Below are positions 1 to 8,406 of a stretch of DNA of 64,000 bases, piece after piece. The position numbers were made by a program, and so were the translations under genes. Positions within the stretch are counted from its first letter, which is position 1. Each line of letters begins with the position of its first letter. The DNA comes from an uncultured Eubacteriales bacterium (lineage in GTDB: Bacteria > Bacillota > Clostridia > Oscillospirales > Acutalibacteraceae): contig CAKTEU010000003.1 of the NCBI GenBank assembly GCA_934552855.1, positions 1-64,000 of the forward strand. Direction: 5' to 3'. Below the pieces are notes generated by a model that was not told the origin of the DNA, did no database searches, and was given only the letters and a program-made list of their open reading frames with translations.

Positions 1-84
1 CTACTTTTTTAGATTTTTTCTTCTCTTTTTTTGCAGGCTCTTATTTGGTTACCCCAACATTTATTATAGAGCCTTTTTATTCAA

Positions 85-561
85 TTATCTCACCGCTTCA
101 ACAAGCTCGTCAAGGTTTTCCTCCTTAACGCCGTCAAAGCCGTTTTCAAAAAGCTCAAATGCTTTTTTATCGTTCGGGTCATCGCTGTCCTTGACCTTCG
201 CTTTCATCATGCGAAGCATCATGCCCATCATCATTTTATACATGCCTTTAAGCTTTTTTATGTTGAATTCGCCCGGAAGATAAAAGAACGGCTCGGTAAT
301 TTTGTTCTTTTCTTTAACCTCTTCTTTTGACTTGTCGCTCGGCATCATTCCGACTGCGGCAACCGTTTTCAATTCGCCGAATTTTTCTCTTGCCTGAGAA
401 AGCCCCTGAATCTCGCCTGCCATTACCCAGCCGAGATAAATAATCTCATCGCCGTTTTCAGCCGCTTTTGAAAGCTCAAAGGCTTCGCACCCGAGTTTTT
501 GAGAAAGCATTTCGGCATATCTTTTTGTTGAGCCTGCATTTGATGTATAAACAATTTTCAT
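85..561 (-). CDS. flavodoxin-domain protein
   Basis: This 158-residue protein opens with YTSNAGSTKRYAEML, a pattern typical of the FMN phosphate-binding loop of short flavodoxins. A second glycine segment (YLGWVMAGEIQG) fits the next flavin-contacting loop. The last third is Met/Lys rich and helical and is not typical of classical flavodoxins, so the family is probably flavodoxin-like rather than a housekeeping flavodoxin. It would be a soluble low-potential electron carrier or a protoporphyrinogen-oxidase-like flavoprotein; the sequence alone does not decide. The ATG at 561 follows a GAGGAA ribosome site. It lies 21 nt downstream of the membrane-protein gene on the same strand and is probably cotranscribed with it. 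Confidence 0.7.
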   Translation of the reverse strand: MKIVYTSNAGSTKRYAEMLSQKLGCEAFELSKAAENGDEIIYLGWVMAGEIQGLSQAREKFGELKTVAAVGMMPSDKSKEEVKEKNKITEPFFYLPGEFNIKKLKGMYKMMMGMMLRMMKAKVKDSDDPNDKKAFELFENGFDGVKEENLDELVEAVR

Positions 562-582
562 GCTGTTTCCTCGCTTTAAAAA

Positions 583-1146
583 TTAAACCTGCGTTTTGTT
601 TTCTTCGTCCGCCTTTGCCTTTCTTTTTCCTTTGGGCGCAAAAAGCGAAGCAAAGAAAATTGCGGCGGCAAGAAGCAGCCAGCCGGTTCTGTCGGTCTGC
701 GTGATATTGAAAAGTTGCGGGTTTTGAACCGTGCTTTTTGCAACATTTGTGAGAAGCTGCGGAATAACCGCCGTCATGAGGGCTGTTGCAGAAATCGAAA
801 CCAAAATCTGCTTTGAACCCGAGAAAAGCGGTGTTCCTTCTTTTTCTCCCCGTTTAAAAATTACCCATGCTTTCATCAAAAAGCAAAACGTAAAAATCAA
901 AGCGGCAAGCCTCGGAAAGACCAAAAGAAAAAGGTCTCTTGCGCCAACCGGAACCGCACCTTCCTGAAGAACGTCAATAAAAAAGCCCAAAAGTCCGCCG
1001 GCTTCAACCGTCATGTGTTCATTGAAAAAAATCATCGGAACAAAAACAACAATCGAAATTATCAAAAACACGCCGCATATTGCCGACAAAACGGCCGAAA
1101 TCCATTTGAATGCCCTGAGAACGGTTTTTCTTTTTTCTTCGGTCAT
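583..1146 (-). CDS. four-helix membrane protein, possibly DUF2975-like
   Basis: This predicted protein has 187 residues and four hydrophobic segments, near residues 13-38, 62-90, 105-125 and 140-160, with a short basic cytoplasmic tail. The size, helix count and a loop with GTPLFS between helices 2 and 3 resemble the DUF2975 family of small membrane proteins, but I cannot confirm the family. No catalytic motif is visible. An in-frame GTG lies three codons upstream, but the ATG at 1146 is better placed after GGAGTG. It precedes the flavodoxin-like gene in the same direction. Function is unknown. Confidence 0.65.
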   Translation of the reverse strand: MTEEKRKTVLRAFKWISAVLSAICGVFLIISIVVFVPMIFFNEHMTVEAGGLLGFFIDVLQEGAVPVGARDLFLLVFPRLAALIFTFCFLMKAWVIFKRGEKEGTPLFSGSKQILVSISATALMTAVIPQLLTNVAKSTVQNPQLFNITQTDRTGWLLLAAAIFFASLFAPKGKRKAKADEENKTQV

Positions 1147-1214
1147 GAATATCACTCCTTTTGTCCGTTTATTATATCACCGATTTTTCTTTCGGTCAAG
1201 CATTGCAAAATTCA

Positions 1215-1246
1215 AGCCGCCGCAGTTTTGTTGCGGCGGCCTTTTC
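1215..1246. terminator. bidirectional hairpin terminator
   Basis: GCCGCCGCA and TGCGGCGGC form a nine-pair stem with a seven-base loop, flanked by T-rich sequence on the + side. It separates the phage-derived module from the downstream membrane-protein gene. Confidence 0.7.
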
Positions 1247-1258
1247 CATAACTATATG

Positions 1259-1555
1259 TTACGCACCCAGCTTGTATACTTCGCTTTCAATCATTGCGGT
1301 GACCTCGTCAACGTCAAAAACAAGGCCTTTTGAAAGAAGAAAATTGACAACGTAATCCTTCTTTTGCATTCCGGCTTTGTCAATGTTTTTAAAAATCTGC
1401 TCTGCGGCCTTAACGGCTGTCTTAATCCAAAATTCAAGCCTTTCCTTTTTTTCTGCTGAAAGGCGGGATTTTACAAGCGGAATCAAAAAGCAGGTTATCA
1501 CCGCCGAAATCAAAGCTATTGCCGCCTCAACAATCACCGTAATATCATATTTCAT
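1259..1555 (-). CDS. phage holin, LLH family
   Basis: The protein has 98 residues, one N-terminal membrane helix (about residues 5-27) and then a charged helical tail ending in DVDEVTAMIESEVYKLG. This organisation matches LLH-type (superfamily VI) phage holins, which form membrane lesions that release endolysin. The ATG at 1555 follows AAAGGAGC, so the eight residues upstream in the open frame are not used. It is the last gene of the tail-fibre/endolysin/XhlA-like/holin cassette, where a holin is expected. Assignment is from length, topology and context. Confidence 0.75.
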   Translation of the reverse strand: MKYDITVIVEAAIALISAVITCFLIPLVKSRLSAEKKERLEFWIKTAVKAAEQIFKNIDKAGMQKKDYVVNFLLSKGLVFDVDEVTAMIESEVYKLGA

Positions 1556-1595
1556 TTTTTGCTCCTTTCGTTTATACAAAAATATACTTTATCAA

Positions 1596-1865
1596 TTATA
1601 CAAAAATTTGCTGTTCTTCTTTTATGCGCCGACTTTTTTCAAGGCCGGAAAGCTTTTCATTCAGCACTTTGAGCTTTTCTTCAAGAAGCTCTTCGCCTTT
1701 TTCAAGGTTAAAGGTGCGCTCAATAACGCCGTTATGCTTTTCAACCTTTTTTTCAAGCTGTTCAAGCCGAAAATTCGTAAGCTTTGTTGAAGTCAAAATT
1801 CCGCCGAAAGTTCCGACAAGCGTTCCTATGAGAGCAACAAGCGAAACCACCACCGTTTCACTCAT
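1596..1865 (-). CDS. XhlA-like membrane and coiled-coil lysis protein
   Basis: The protein has 89 residues: an N-terminal membrane segment (about residues 4-25, rich in Val, Leu and Gly) followed by a long charged coiled coil with heptad Leu/Val spacing up to the end. This resembles the hemolysin XhlA and related accessory lysis proteins of phage cassettes, but with the membrane segment at the N-terminus. Its ATG overlaps the stop of the endolysin gene as ATGA, implying translational coupling. It probably assists the holin. An alternative is a structural phage protein of unknown role. Confidence 0.6.
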   Translation of the reverse strand: MSETVVVSLVALIGTLVGTFGGILTSTKLTNFRLEQLEKKVEKHNGVIERTFNLEKGEELLEEKLKVLNEKLSGLEKSRRIKEEQQIFV

Positions 1866-2566
1866 GAAATCACCTCGCAATAATCAAGGCAGACCCAGCC
1901 GCTCGGCGTTCTTCCCCAGTTATCTTTGACCTCAAAAACAGAAAAGCAAAGCGAATTAACATAACCGTTGCTTTTTTCACCGCAAAGGGAAAGTATTTTT
2001 TTCCTTGCGTCCTCTGTCAGTTCGTCAAAGGAAAGCTTTTCAAAATTTGTTCCGGCTCCTTTGCGAACATTCAAAAGCAGTGCCTTTGTCACCCTGTAAT
2101 TTCCCGGCTTATATTTTTTGACCTTTGAAAAGCAGTGTTCTTTGCTCCATTTTTCGGGATCGAGCCATTCCCCTGCGGAAAGCGGCTTTATTCCGAGATG
2201 AAGATGAACACCCGTTGCAAGTCCGGTCTGTCCGGTATACCCCAAAACAGTGTTTTTGTTCACCCTTTGCCCCGGATTAACGCTTATCGAGTCAAGGTGA
2301 TAATGAAGCATTTTTACCCCAAGGGAGGGATATGCCACCCAAACATACTTTGCGCCGCCATATGCATAATCCGTGCCGCAGGAAAGAATTTTTCCGCTTT
2401 GAACCGCATACTGCGCAAGCTTTTTTCCGCCGGTTGAATAATCCGCTCCGCTGTGAAAAGAAGAAGTGCTTCCGTTTTTTGTTTGTATAACGTTCCTTTT
2501 TCCGAACGGCGAAGAAAGAAAGTGTTCCCCGCCGTGAAATATCAGCTTTGAAAGCTCGCTGATAAT
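1862..2566 (-). CDS. phage-type endolysin, M23 peptidase plus SH3b
   Basis: This peptidoglycan endopeptidase has a LytM/M23 domain in roughly residues 25-125. The zinc ligands are visible as FHSGAD (H and D) and GVHLHLG (HxH). An SH3b-like wall-binding domain follows to the end, with LNVRKG and WGRTPSGWV. The open frame runs upstream without ATG, GTG or TTG until an ATT at 2566. That ATT sits six bases after a good AAAGGA site, giving 234 residues. An internal GTG at 2338 would delete the first zinc ligand, so it cannot be the true start. ATT initiation, or a start lost by mutation, is therefore implied. It lies in the lysis cassette and overlaps the next gene by 4 nt. Confidence 0.8.
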   Translation of the reverse strand: MISELSKLIFHGGEHFLSSPFGKRNVIQTKNGSTSSFHSGADYSTGGKKLAQYAVQSGKILSCGTDYAYGGAKYVWVAYPSLGVKMLHYHLDSISVNPGQRVNKNTVLGYTGQTGLATGVHLHLGIKPLSAGEWLDPEKWSKEHCFSKVKKYKPGNYRVTKALLLNVRKGAGTNFEKLSFDELTEDARKKILSLCGEKSNGYVNSLCFSVFEVKDNWGRTPSGWVCLDYCEVIS

Positions 2567-2609
2567 ATCAAATCCTTTCGTTTAAATTTTAAATTCTGCT
2601 TGATTTAAT

Positions 2610-2646
2610 CGTCCGCCGAAACTTTTTTTGCGGCGGATATTTTTTA
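2610..2646. terminator. hairpin between microprotein and endolysin
   Basis: TCCGCCG and CGGCGGA form a stem around a T-rich loop. A T-run follows only on the + side, so it may terminate + transcripts or act as a processing or stability hairpin in the - strand mRNA. Confidence 0.45.
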
Positions 2647-2769
2647 AAAAAACGTTCGGTTCAAAACAATAATCAGATACCAAAGCGGAAGAATAAAATT
2701 TGCGCAAAAGCTTTCGGCCAATGCACGAAAAACTCCGCCAAAAGTATAAATAACCGTTTTTTCAATCAC
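2644..2769 (-). CDS. 41-residue hydrophobic phage microprotein
   Basis: A short reading frame starts with GTG at 2769, six bases after a strong GGGGGAG ribosome site. It begins only 15 nt after the stop of the tail-fibre gene. The product starts MIEKTVIYTFGG and contains one hydrophobic stretch (FILPLWYLIIVL) near the C-terminus, then a basic end. The position between tail fibre and endolysin and the strong ribosome site support expression. I do not recognise the family; it could be a small holin or antiholin-like peptide. Confidence 0.5.
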   Translation of the reverse strand: MIEKTVIYTFGGVFRALAESFCANFILPLWYLIIVLNRTFF

Positions 2770-2784
2770 TTCGGCTCCCCCTTT

Positions 2785-3987
2785 TCATCTTCCCGAAACC
2801 GAAACAACCGTTCCGGCCGGAAACGCAGAAGAAGCGCTGAGCTGAAGCCATTTGATTTTTCCACCCGGCCATTTGACCGAACCGGGATAAACCGTCATCT
2901 GCAAATTTTTCGCTTCGTTTCCGGAGTATTGAGAAAACTTGAAAAAGCTCATGAATGCGCAGGTATCGCCGCAGGCATTGACTGTTGCAACAAAAGTCTG
3001 CTTTGCCGTGTCAATAATTTTCGGAATATAACCGAACGTGCAGCCCTTTCCCCAATTCAATGCCTTTTCCGAAACGGCAAGGATATATCCGCTGACGCTT
3101 GTCGCCGAAGCAGGTGCGTCAATTCTGATTGCAATTTCCGAAGCCGAAAAGTCATTTCCGTTTGCGTCTTTTTGAATGTTGATGATTCTTCCCGTGTTTT
3201 CATCGGCGGTAATTTCCGTAATTATTTTCCAGTTTTCTTTTCCTCCTTTCGGAATTGAAAGGTTAAGCACCGGGTTTTCGTCCGTTCCGGAAATTGCTGC
3301 CGAAGCGTTTTCGCCCTCTTCAAGCGTTGAAACCGTTCCAATCGAAAAATGCGGTGTGGCTCCGGTTTCACCCTTTTCTCCCCTGTCGCCTTTTGCGCCG
3401 TTTGTTCCGTTTGTTCCGTCTTTTCCGTCGGCTCCTTTAACGTTTCCTGCATTCAGCTTTGTTCCATCGGAAAGGGTGAGCGAAAGTGTTCCGTTTTCTT
3501 CAACCGAACAGCTTTCAACCGAAACGCCGTCATAAATCGGAAAAATCGAAGATGAATTATCGGTATAAACAATTTTCAACGTCTTGTCAACACGCTCAAT
3601 CGTTTTGATTTGGCGAAGATCAAGCCCGTTAATAAGCGAAAGCAGGGTTTCATATCTGTCGTTTGTGATTTCCTCGGTTTCCTCTCCCGGATAATCCTTG
3701 ACCGAAAGCACACAGCCCACATCCGCAGCGGTTGATGCAAGACCGTCACTGTAAACGCCGATTCCGAGCGAATCGCAGGCAATGACCTTTGGAACGGCAA
3801 CGCTGTCTCCAACAAACGCAACGTCAACATACTGCGTGTCAAAAATGAATCTTGCGGTTCTTGCCTGATGAGCTGCCCATTCTTCGTCAAATTCAAACTT
3901 TACGGTATAGTTTTCGTTTGAGGAAATGAGATATCTTTTTCTGCAAAGTGCAATTTTGTTTGAAATTTTAATTTTAATTTCCGGCAT
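2785..3987 (-). CDS. phage tail-fibre-like protein with collagen-like segment
   Basis: The protein has 400 residues. The N-terminal 150 residues are beta-rich, as in baseplate or BppU-like N-terminal domains of clostridial phages. A collagen-like Gly-X-Y stretch follows at about residues 183-212 (GADGKDGTNGTNGAKGDRG). The C-terminal beta-rich domain probably binds a receptor. Gly-X-Y linkers are common in phage tail fibres and help trimerisation. The ATG at 3987 follows a GGAGG site. No other structural phage genes accompany it, so it is an orphan tail/lysis module. A domesticated surface-adhesion role is possible. Confidence 0.7.
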   Translation of the reverse strand: MPEIKIKISNKIALCRKRYLISSNENYTVKFEFDEEWAAHQARTARFIFDTQYVDVAFVGDSVAVPKVIACDSLGIGVYSDGLASTAADVGCVLSVKDYPGEETEEITNDRYETLLSLINGLDLRQIKTIERVDKTLKIVYTDNSSSIFPIYDGVSVESCSVEENGTLSLTLSDGTKLNAGNVKGADGKDGTNGTNGAKGDRGEKGETGATPHFSIGTVSTLEEGENASAAISGTDENPVLNLSIPKGGKENWKIITEITADENTGRIINIQKDANGNDFSASEIAIRIDAPASATSVSGYILAVSEKALNWGKGCTFGYIPKIIDTAKQTFVATVNACGDTCAFMSFFKFSQYSGNEAKNLQMTVYPGSVKWPGGKIKWLQLSASSAFPAGTVVSVSGR

Positions 3988-4144
3988 TGTTTCCTCCTGA
4001 AAGATTTGTGAATTGCGGCTTCACAAAAAAGCGGTATGCCTTTTCCGCTTTTGACCGGTGAAAAAGGCTTTTTCTTTCGGTTTCATCCTTTTTCAAGGTG
4101 CCCGTGAAACGTTCAAAAACCATCTTTTTCAACTGTCACTTAAT

Positions 4145-4173
4145 ATTTTACAGACAAATTTTCCGTTCGTCAA
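4145..4173 (-). promoter_or_regulatory. promoter of the phage module
   Basis: On the - strand, TTGACG (4168-4173) and TAAAAT (4145-4150) are separated by 17 bases, a good SigA-type promoter about 160 nt upstream of the tail-fibre gene. The long leader contains short inverted repeats near 4025-4085. Confidence 0.65.
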
Positions 4174-4977
4174 GAGTTTTTTCGAACATTTGTTCGGAAA
4201 AATTTTCGGAAATTCCGTAAAAAGTCGCATTTGACGGTATGCACCCTTGAAAGGTGATGCGGAAAGGGGCAAAAGTCGCACGTTTCATGCGACTTTTCGG
4301 GTAAAATCAAAAAATTTAATAAATATAATCCGATTTGGATTTTTGATTGTGTTGAAAGGAACGGTTTTGAAAGGAATTTATGCAGCGGAAAAGGCAAGGT
4401 TCACGGGTCGACACGGGTTCAACCTGTACAAAATTTATCTCATTGACATTAAACAGCCTTGCTTTTATGAAGCTATATCGGAATAATTTCGTAGGGGAGT
4501 CTCGTGAGGCTCCCGTGGAATTTCACCGTTACAATGCCGTAAATTTATCATGAAAACGTACGGTTAAATCCTGCCTCCCTCCGGTGAGGGAGGTGGCAAA
4601 AATCGTGGATTTTTGACGGAGGGAGCGTAGGTTTAAGATAACGTTAGTGTAGAAAATTTTATTCCTCAGCCGACAGCTCTCTCACAGGAGGGAACCAAAG
4701 GTAATTTGAACGGTTTTGAAAGAATTTTATGCGGCAAAAGAGGCAAGATTCATGGGTCGGCACGGGTCCGACCCCTACGGATTTGATTTTAATTCGTCAT
4801 TAAATTTATCATGAAACCGTGCGGTTAAACCATACAAACACACAACGGATTTATGCAGCGGAAACGTGAACCATATAATTTTTTTAAGAAACCGTTGAAC
4901 AAAACACAATTTCCTCACTCAAAACATCTTTTCGGCAAAAAGCAAAGAAAAAATAAAAGGAAATTAAGCCCAACCTA

Positions 4978-5006
4978 TTGCTATTTTCTTAAAAATTTGA
5001 GATAAT
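4978..5006 (+). promoter_or_regulatory. putative gltX promoter
   Basis: TTGCTA (4978-4983) and GATAAT (5001-5006) have a 17-base spacer, about 40 nt upstream of the gltX start. No T-box antiterminator signature is visible in the short leader. Confidence 0.45.
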
Positions 5007-5044
5007 ATACTGAATTATTTTAGTATCAGAAGGGGGATTTTCCT

Positions 5045-6706
5045 TTGGACGAAAACAAGGCTCTTGCCGAGCTTCTTTTTCCAAACGTTACTCAAACACC
5101 CGACGACCTTGAAAAGCTTTTTCCGCCGCGACAACTTAAAGAAGGTGCAAGAGTTACAAGATTTGCACCGAGTCCGACGGGTTTTCTTCATATCGGCGGT
5201 CTTTTTGCCGCACTCATTTCAAAACTTAATGCCCAAATGACCGGCGGCGTTTTCATGCTGAGAATCGAGGATACCGACAAAAAGCGTGAAATTGAAGACG
5301 GCGTTTCCGAAATTATCAAAGGCCTTAAAGCCTTCGGTGTAACTCCCGATGAGGGCGTTATGAGCTTTAACGAGGAACAGGGCGATTACGGCCCTTATAC
5401 CCAAAGCAAACGTGCAAATATCTATCATATCGTTGCAAAGTCGCTTGTTGAAAAGGGTCTTGCTTATCCGTGCTTCTGCTCCGAGGACGAGCTTTCCGCC
5501 CTTCGTGAAGAGCAGGAAAAAGAAGGCACACTCATCAAGGGCTACTTCGGAAAATGGGCAAAATGCCGCAGCCTTTCCTTTGAAGAGCAAAAAAAGCTTA
5601 TCGAAGAGGGAAAGCCTTATACCCTCAGACTTCGCTCCCCCGGAAGTGAGGACAAGCGCATCACTTTTGTTGACCTTATCAAAGGCAAAATCGAAATGCC
5701 GGAGAATATTCAGGATATCGTGCTTCTTAAAACCGATTCAATTCCCACCTACCACTTTGCTCATGCCGTTGACGACCACTTCATGAGAACGACTCATGTC
5801 ACAAGGGGCGATGAATGGATTTCCTCCGTTCCGACCCATATTCAGCTTTTCTCCGTCTGCGGCTTCAAGGCTCCGAAGTATGCCCACATCTCTCCGATTA
5901 TGAAAGAGGAAAACGGCTCAAAGCGCAAGCTTTCAAAACGCAAAGACCCCGAGGCGGCGGTTACATATTACGCCGAAGAGGGTTTTCCAAAAGAGAGCGT
6001 GCTTGAATATCTTCTTACCCTTGCAAACTCAAACTTTGAAGATTGGCGCAGAGCGAACCCTGACGCAGACTGCTTTGAGTTTCCGTTCAACCTCAAAAAA
6101 ATGAGCGTTTCCGGCGCACTGTTTGATTTGACAAAGCTCACCGATGTCAGCAAAAACGTTATTTCAAAAATGAGCACCCAAAAGGTTCTTGCCTATGCTC
6201 TTGACTGGGCAAAAAATTACGACGAAAAGCTTTATTCCCTTCTTTCAAAAGACGAGGAATATTCAAAGAAGATTTTTTCAATCGACAGGGGTACCGCAAA
6301 GCCGAGAAAGGACATTGCAAAGTTCGGCGAAATCGGCTCTTATGTTTCATATTTCTTTGACGAGGAATTCAAAACCGACCTTTCAGAGCTTCCGGAAAAT
6401 CTTTCAAAGGAAACCGTCAAAAAAGTTCTTGAAGCTTATGCTTCAACCTATGAACAAGCCGCTGACAACAGCGAATGGTTTGCTCACATGAAAGAGCTTT
6501 GCGAACCGCTCGGCTTCACTCCGAACGTCAAGGAATACAAAAAGAATCCCGAACAGTTCCTCGGCCACGTCGGCGACGTTTCAACCGTTGTCCGTGTTGC
6601 CGTTACGGGAAGAAAAAATACGCCCGACCTTTTCTCGATTATGACCGTTCTCGGAAAAGAAAGGGTTCTTGAAAGACTCAATGCCGCAATCACCGCTCTT
6701 TCCTGA
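5045..6706 (+). CDS. gltX: glutamate--tRNA ligase
   Basis: This class I synthetase charges tRNA-Glu with glutamate, and possibly tRNA-Gln if it is non-discriminating. The HIGH-type signature is APSPTGFLHIGG at residues 41-52 and the KMSKS-type signature is KLSKRKD near residue 295. Length (553) is slightly above bacterial GluRS because of a 35-residue N-terminal extension before the Rossmann fold. The start is TTG at 5045, eight bases after AGAAGGGGG; no better start exists upstream. glnS follows 23 nt later, so the two are probably one operon. Confidence 0.93.
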   Translation: MDENKALAELLFPNVTQTPDDLEKLFPPRQLKEGARVTRFAPSPTGFLHIGGLFAALISKLNAQMTGGVFMLRIEDTDKKREIEDGVSEIIKGLKAFGVTPDEGVMSFNEEQGDYGPYTQSKRANIYHIVAKSLVEKGLAYPCFCSEDELSALREEQEKEGTLIKGYFGKWAKCRSLSFEEQKKLIEEGKPYTLRLRSPGSEDKRITFVDLIKGKIEMPENIQDIVLLKTDSIPTYHFAHAVDDHFMRTTHVTRGDEWISSVPTHIQLFSVCGFKAPKYAHISPIMKEENGSKRKLSKRKDPEAAVTYYAEEGFPKESVLEYLLTLANSNFEDWRRANPDADCFEFPFNLKKMSVSGALFDLTKLTDVSKNVISKMSTQKVLAYALDWAKNYDEKLYSLLSKDEEYSKKIFSIDRGTAKPRKDIAKFGEIGSYVSYFFDEEFKTDLSELPENLSKETVKKVLEAYASTYEQAADNSEWFAHMKELCEPLGFTPNVKEYKKNPEQFLGHVGDVSTVVRVAVTGRKNTPDLFSIMTVLGKERVLERLNAAITALS

Positions 6707-6729
6707 TTGCGAATGAAAGGAAAATACTT

Positions 6730-8382
6730 ATGGAAGAATATACCGCACCGTCTAATTTTATTCATGACTTTATTGACGAAGACCTCAAAAACGGCGTCTA
6801 TGACCACGTTCAGACCCGTTTTCCGCCCGAACCGAACGGATATCTCCACATCGGTCACGCAAAGGCAATTCAGATAAACTTCAGCATTGCTCAAAAATAC
6901 GGCGGAAAATGCAACCTTCGCCTTGACGATACCAACCCGTCAAAGGAGGACACCGAGTACGTTGACGCAATCATGGAGGATATCAAGTGGCTCGGCTATC
7001 AGTGGGACGAAGTCCTTTATGCTTCAAGCTATTTTGACTTCATTCACGAATGTGCAATTGAGCTCATCAAAAAAGGCAAAGCTTATGTCTGCGACCTTTC
7101 CGCCGAGGAAATCAGCAAGTCAAGAGGTACTCTCACCGAACCGGGAACGGAAAGCCCGTACAGAAACCGCTCCGTTGAAGAAAACCTTGACCTTTTTTCC
7201 CGCATGACCGCCGGCGAATTTCCGGACGGAGCAAGGGTTCTTCGTGCAAAAATCGACATGGCTTCCTCAAACATGAACATGCGTGACCCGGTAATTTACC
7301 GTATCGCTCACGTTACCCATCATCAGACGGGCGACAAGTGGTGCGTTTATCCGCTTTATGACTTTGCTCATCCGCTTTCGGACACAAAGGAAGGCGTTAC
7401 GCATTCGCTTTGCTCGCTTGAATTTGAAAACCACCGTCCGCTTTATGACTGGTTCCTTCGTGAGCTTGAGCTTCCTCACCCGTCAAGACAGATTGAATTT
7501 GCCCGCCTTAACCTCAATTACTGCCTGACAAGCAAGCGCAAATGCCTTCAGCTTGTTAAGGAAGGTATTGTTGACGGTTGGAACGACCCGAGAATGGCAA
7601 CAATTTGCGGAATGAGAAGAAGGGGCTATACCCCGGCCGCAATCCGTGATTTTATCGGCCGTGTCGGCGTTTCAAAAGCATATTCGGTTGTTGACTTCGG
7701 ACTTCTTGAAGCCTGCGTAAGAGACGACCTCAACAAAAACGCACCGAGGGCAATGGCCGTTCTTCGTCCGCTCAAGGTTATTATTGATAACTATCCCGAA
7801 GGAAAAGAAGAGGAAATCGAGCTTCCCGTCAATCAGGACAGACCCGAAATGGGTACAAGAAAAACCGTTTTCACAAAAGAAATTTTTGTTGAAACAGAGG
7901 ACTTCATGATTGAACCGCCGAAAAAGTATTTCCGTCTCTTCCCCGGAAACGAGGTCAGACTCAGAGGCGCATACTTTGTAAAATGCGTTGGCTATGACAC
8001 CGACGAAAACGGTGAAGTCACCGCAGTCCACTGCACATATGACCCCGAAAGCAAGGGCGGCAATTCACCCGACGGAAGAAAAGTCAAAGGTACCCTTCAC
8101 TGGGTCAGCGACCACAGCACCGAGTTTGAAGCAAGGCTTTATGACCGCCTTTTCAACGTTCCCAATCCGTCCGACGAATCAAATGGAAGCTTCAAAAACA
8201 ACCTTAACCCGGATTCGCTTGTTGTTCTCAAGGGCTGCAGGCTTGAGGGCGGAATAAGTGACCTCAAACCGGGCGATACTTTCCAGTTCATGAGACAGGG
8301 CTATTTCTGCGTTGACACTTCGTCAACAAAAGACAACATTGTTTTCAACAGAACCGTTGCCCTCAACTCTTCATGGAAATAA
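6730..8382 (+). CDS. glnS: glutamine--tRNA ligase
   Basis: GlnRS charges tRNA-Gln directly. PEPNGYLHIGHAKA at residues 33-46 is the GlnRS form of the HIGH motif, and LTSKRK near residue 266 is the KMSKS equivalent. The C-terminal half holds the two beta-barrel anticodon-binding domains typical of GlnRS. Length (550) is normal. The gene follows gltX by 23 nt with an AAAGGA site before the ATG. A dedicated GlnRS suggests the organism need not rely on GatCAB transamidation for Gln-tRNA, though that enzyme could be encoded elsewhere. Confidence 0.93.
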   Translation: MEEYTAPSNFIHDFIDEDLKNGVYDHVQTRFPPEPNGYLHIGHAKAIQINFSIAQKYGGKCNLRLDDTNPSKEDTEYVDAIMEDIKWLGYQWDEVLYASSYFDFIHECAIELIKKGKAYVCDLSAEEISKSRGTLTEPGTESPYRNRSVEENLDLFSRMTAGEFPDGARVLRAKIDMASSNMNMRDPVIYRIAHVTHHQTGDKWCVYPLYDFAHPLSDTKEGVTHSLCSLEFENHRPLYDWFLRELELPHPSRQIEFARLNLNYCLTSKRKCLQLVKEGIVDGWNDPRMATICGMRRRGYTPAAIRDFIGRVGVSKAYSVVDFGLLEACVRDDLNKNAPRAMAVLRPLKVIIDNYPEGKEEEIELPVNQDRPEMGTRKTVFTKEIFVETEDFMIEPPKKYFRLFPGNEVRLRGAYFVKCVGYDTDENGEVTAVHCTYDPESKGGNSPDGRKVKGTLHWVSDHSTEFEARLYDRLFNVPNPSDESNGSFKNNLNPDSLVVLKGCRLEGGISDLKPGDTFQFMRQGYFCVDTSSTKDNIVFNRTVALNSSWK

Positions 8383-8406
8383 AAACAAAGAAAGGAAGAA
8401 TACATT

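Larger units (their letters stand above)
3988..5044. repeat. repeat-rich intergenic region
   Basis: About 1 kb has no credible gene. It holds a hairpin at 4271-4298 (AAAAGTCGCA / TGCGACTTTT) followed by an AT-rich block to about 4362. The whole block recurs inverted at 40860-40980. Two related blocks lie at 4366-4425 and 4708-4770, both including GAACGGTTTTGAAAG and an ATGGGTCGGCACGGG-like segment. A GGGAGTCTCGTGAGGCTCCC palindrome is at about 4496-4515, and a nested CCTCCCTCCGG / CGGAGGGAG palindrome at 4566-4627. These look like dispersed REP or MITE-like repeats. A possible gltX promoter lies at the right edge. Confidence 0.6.

Noticed and set aside
4978..5044. T-box riboswitch upstream of gltX
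   Set aside because: The leader is under 50 nt and lacks the conserved T-box sequence and antiterminator.
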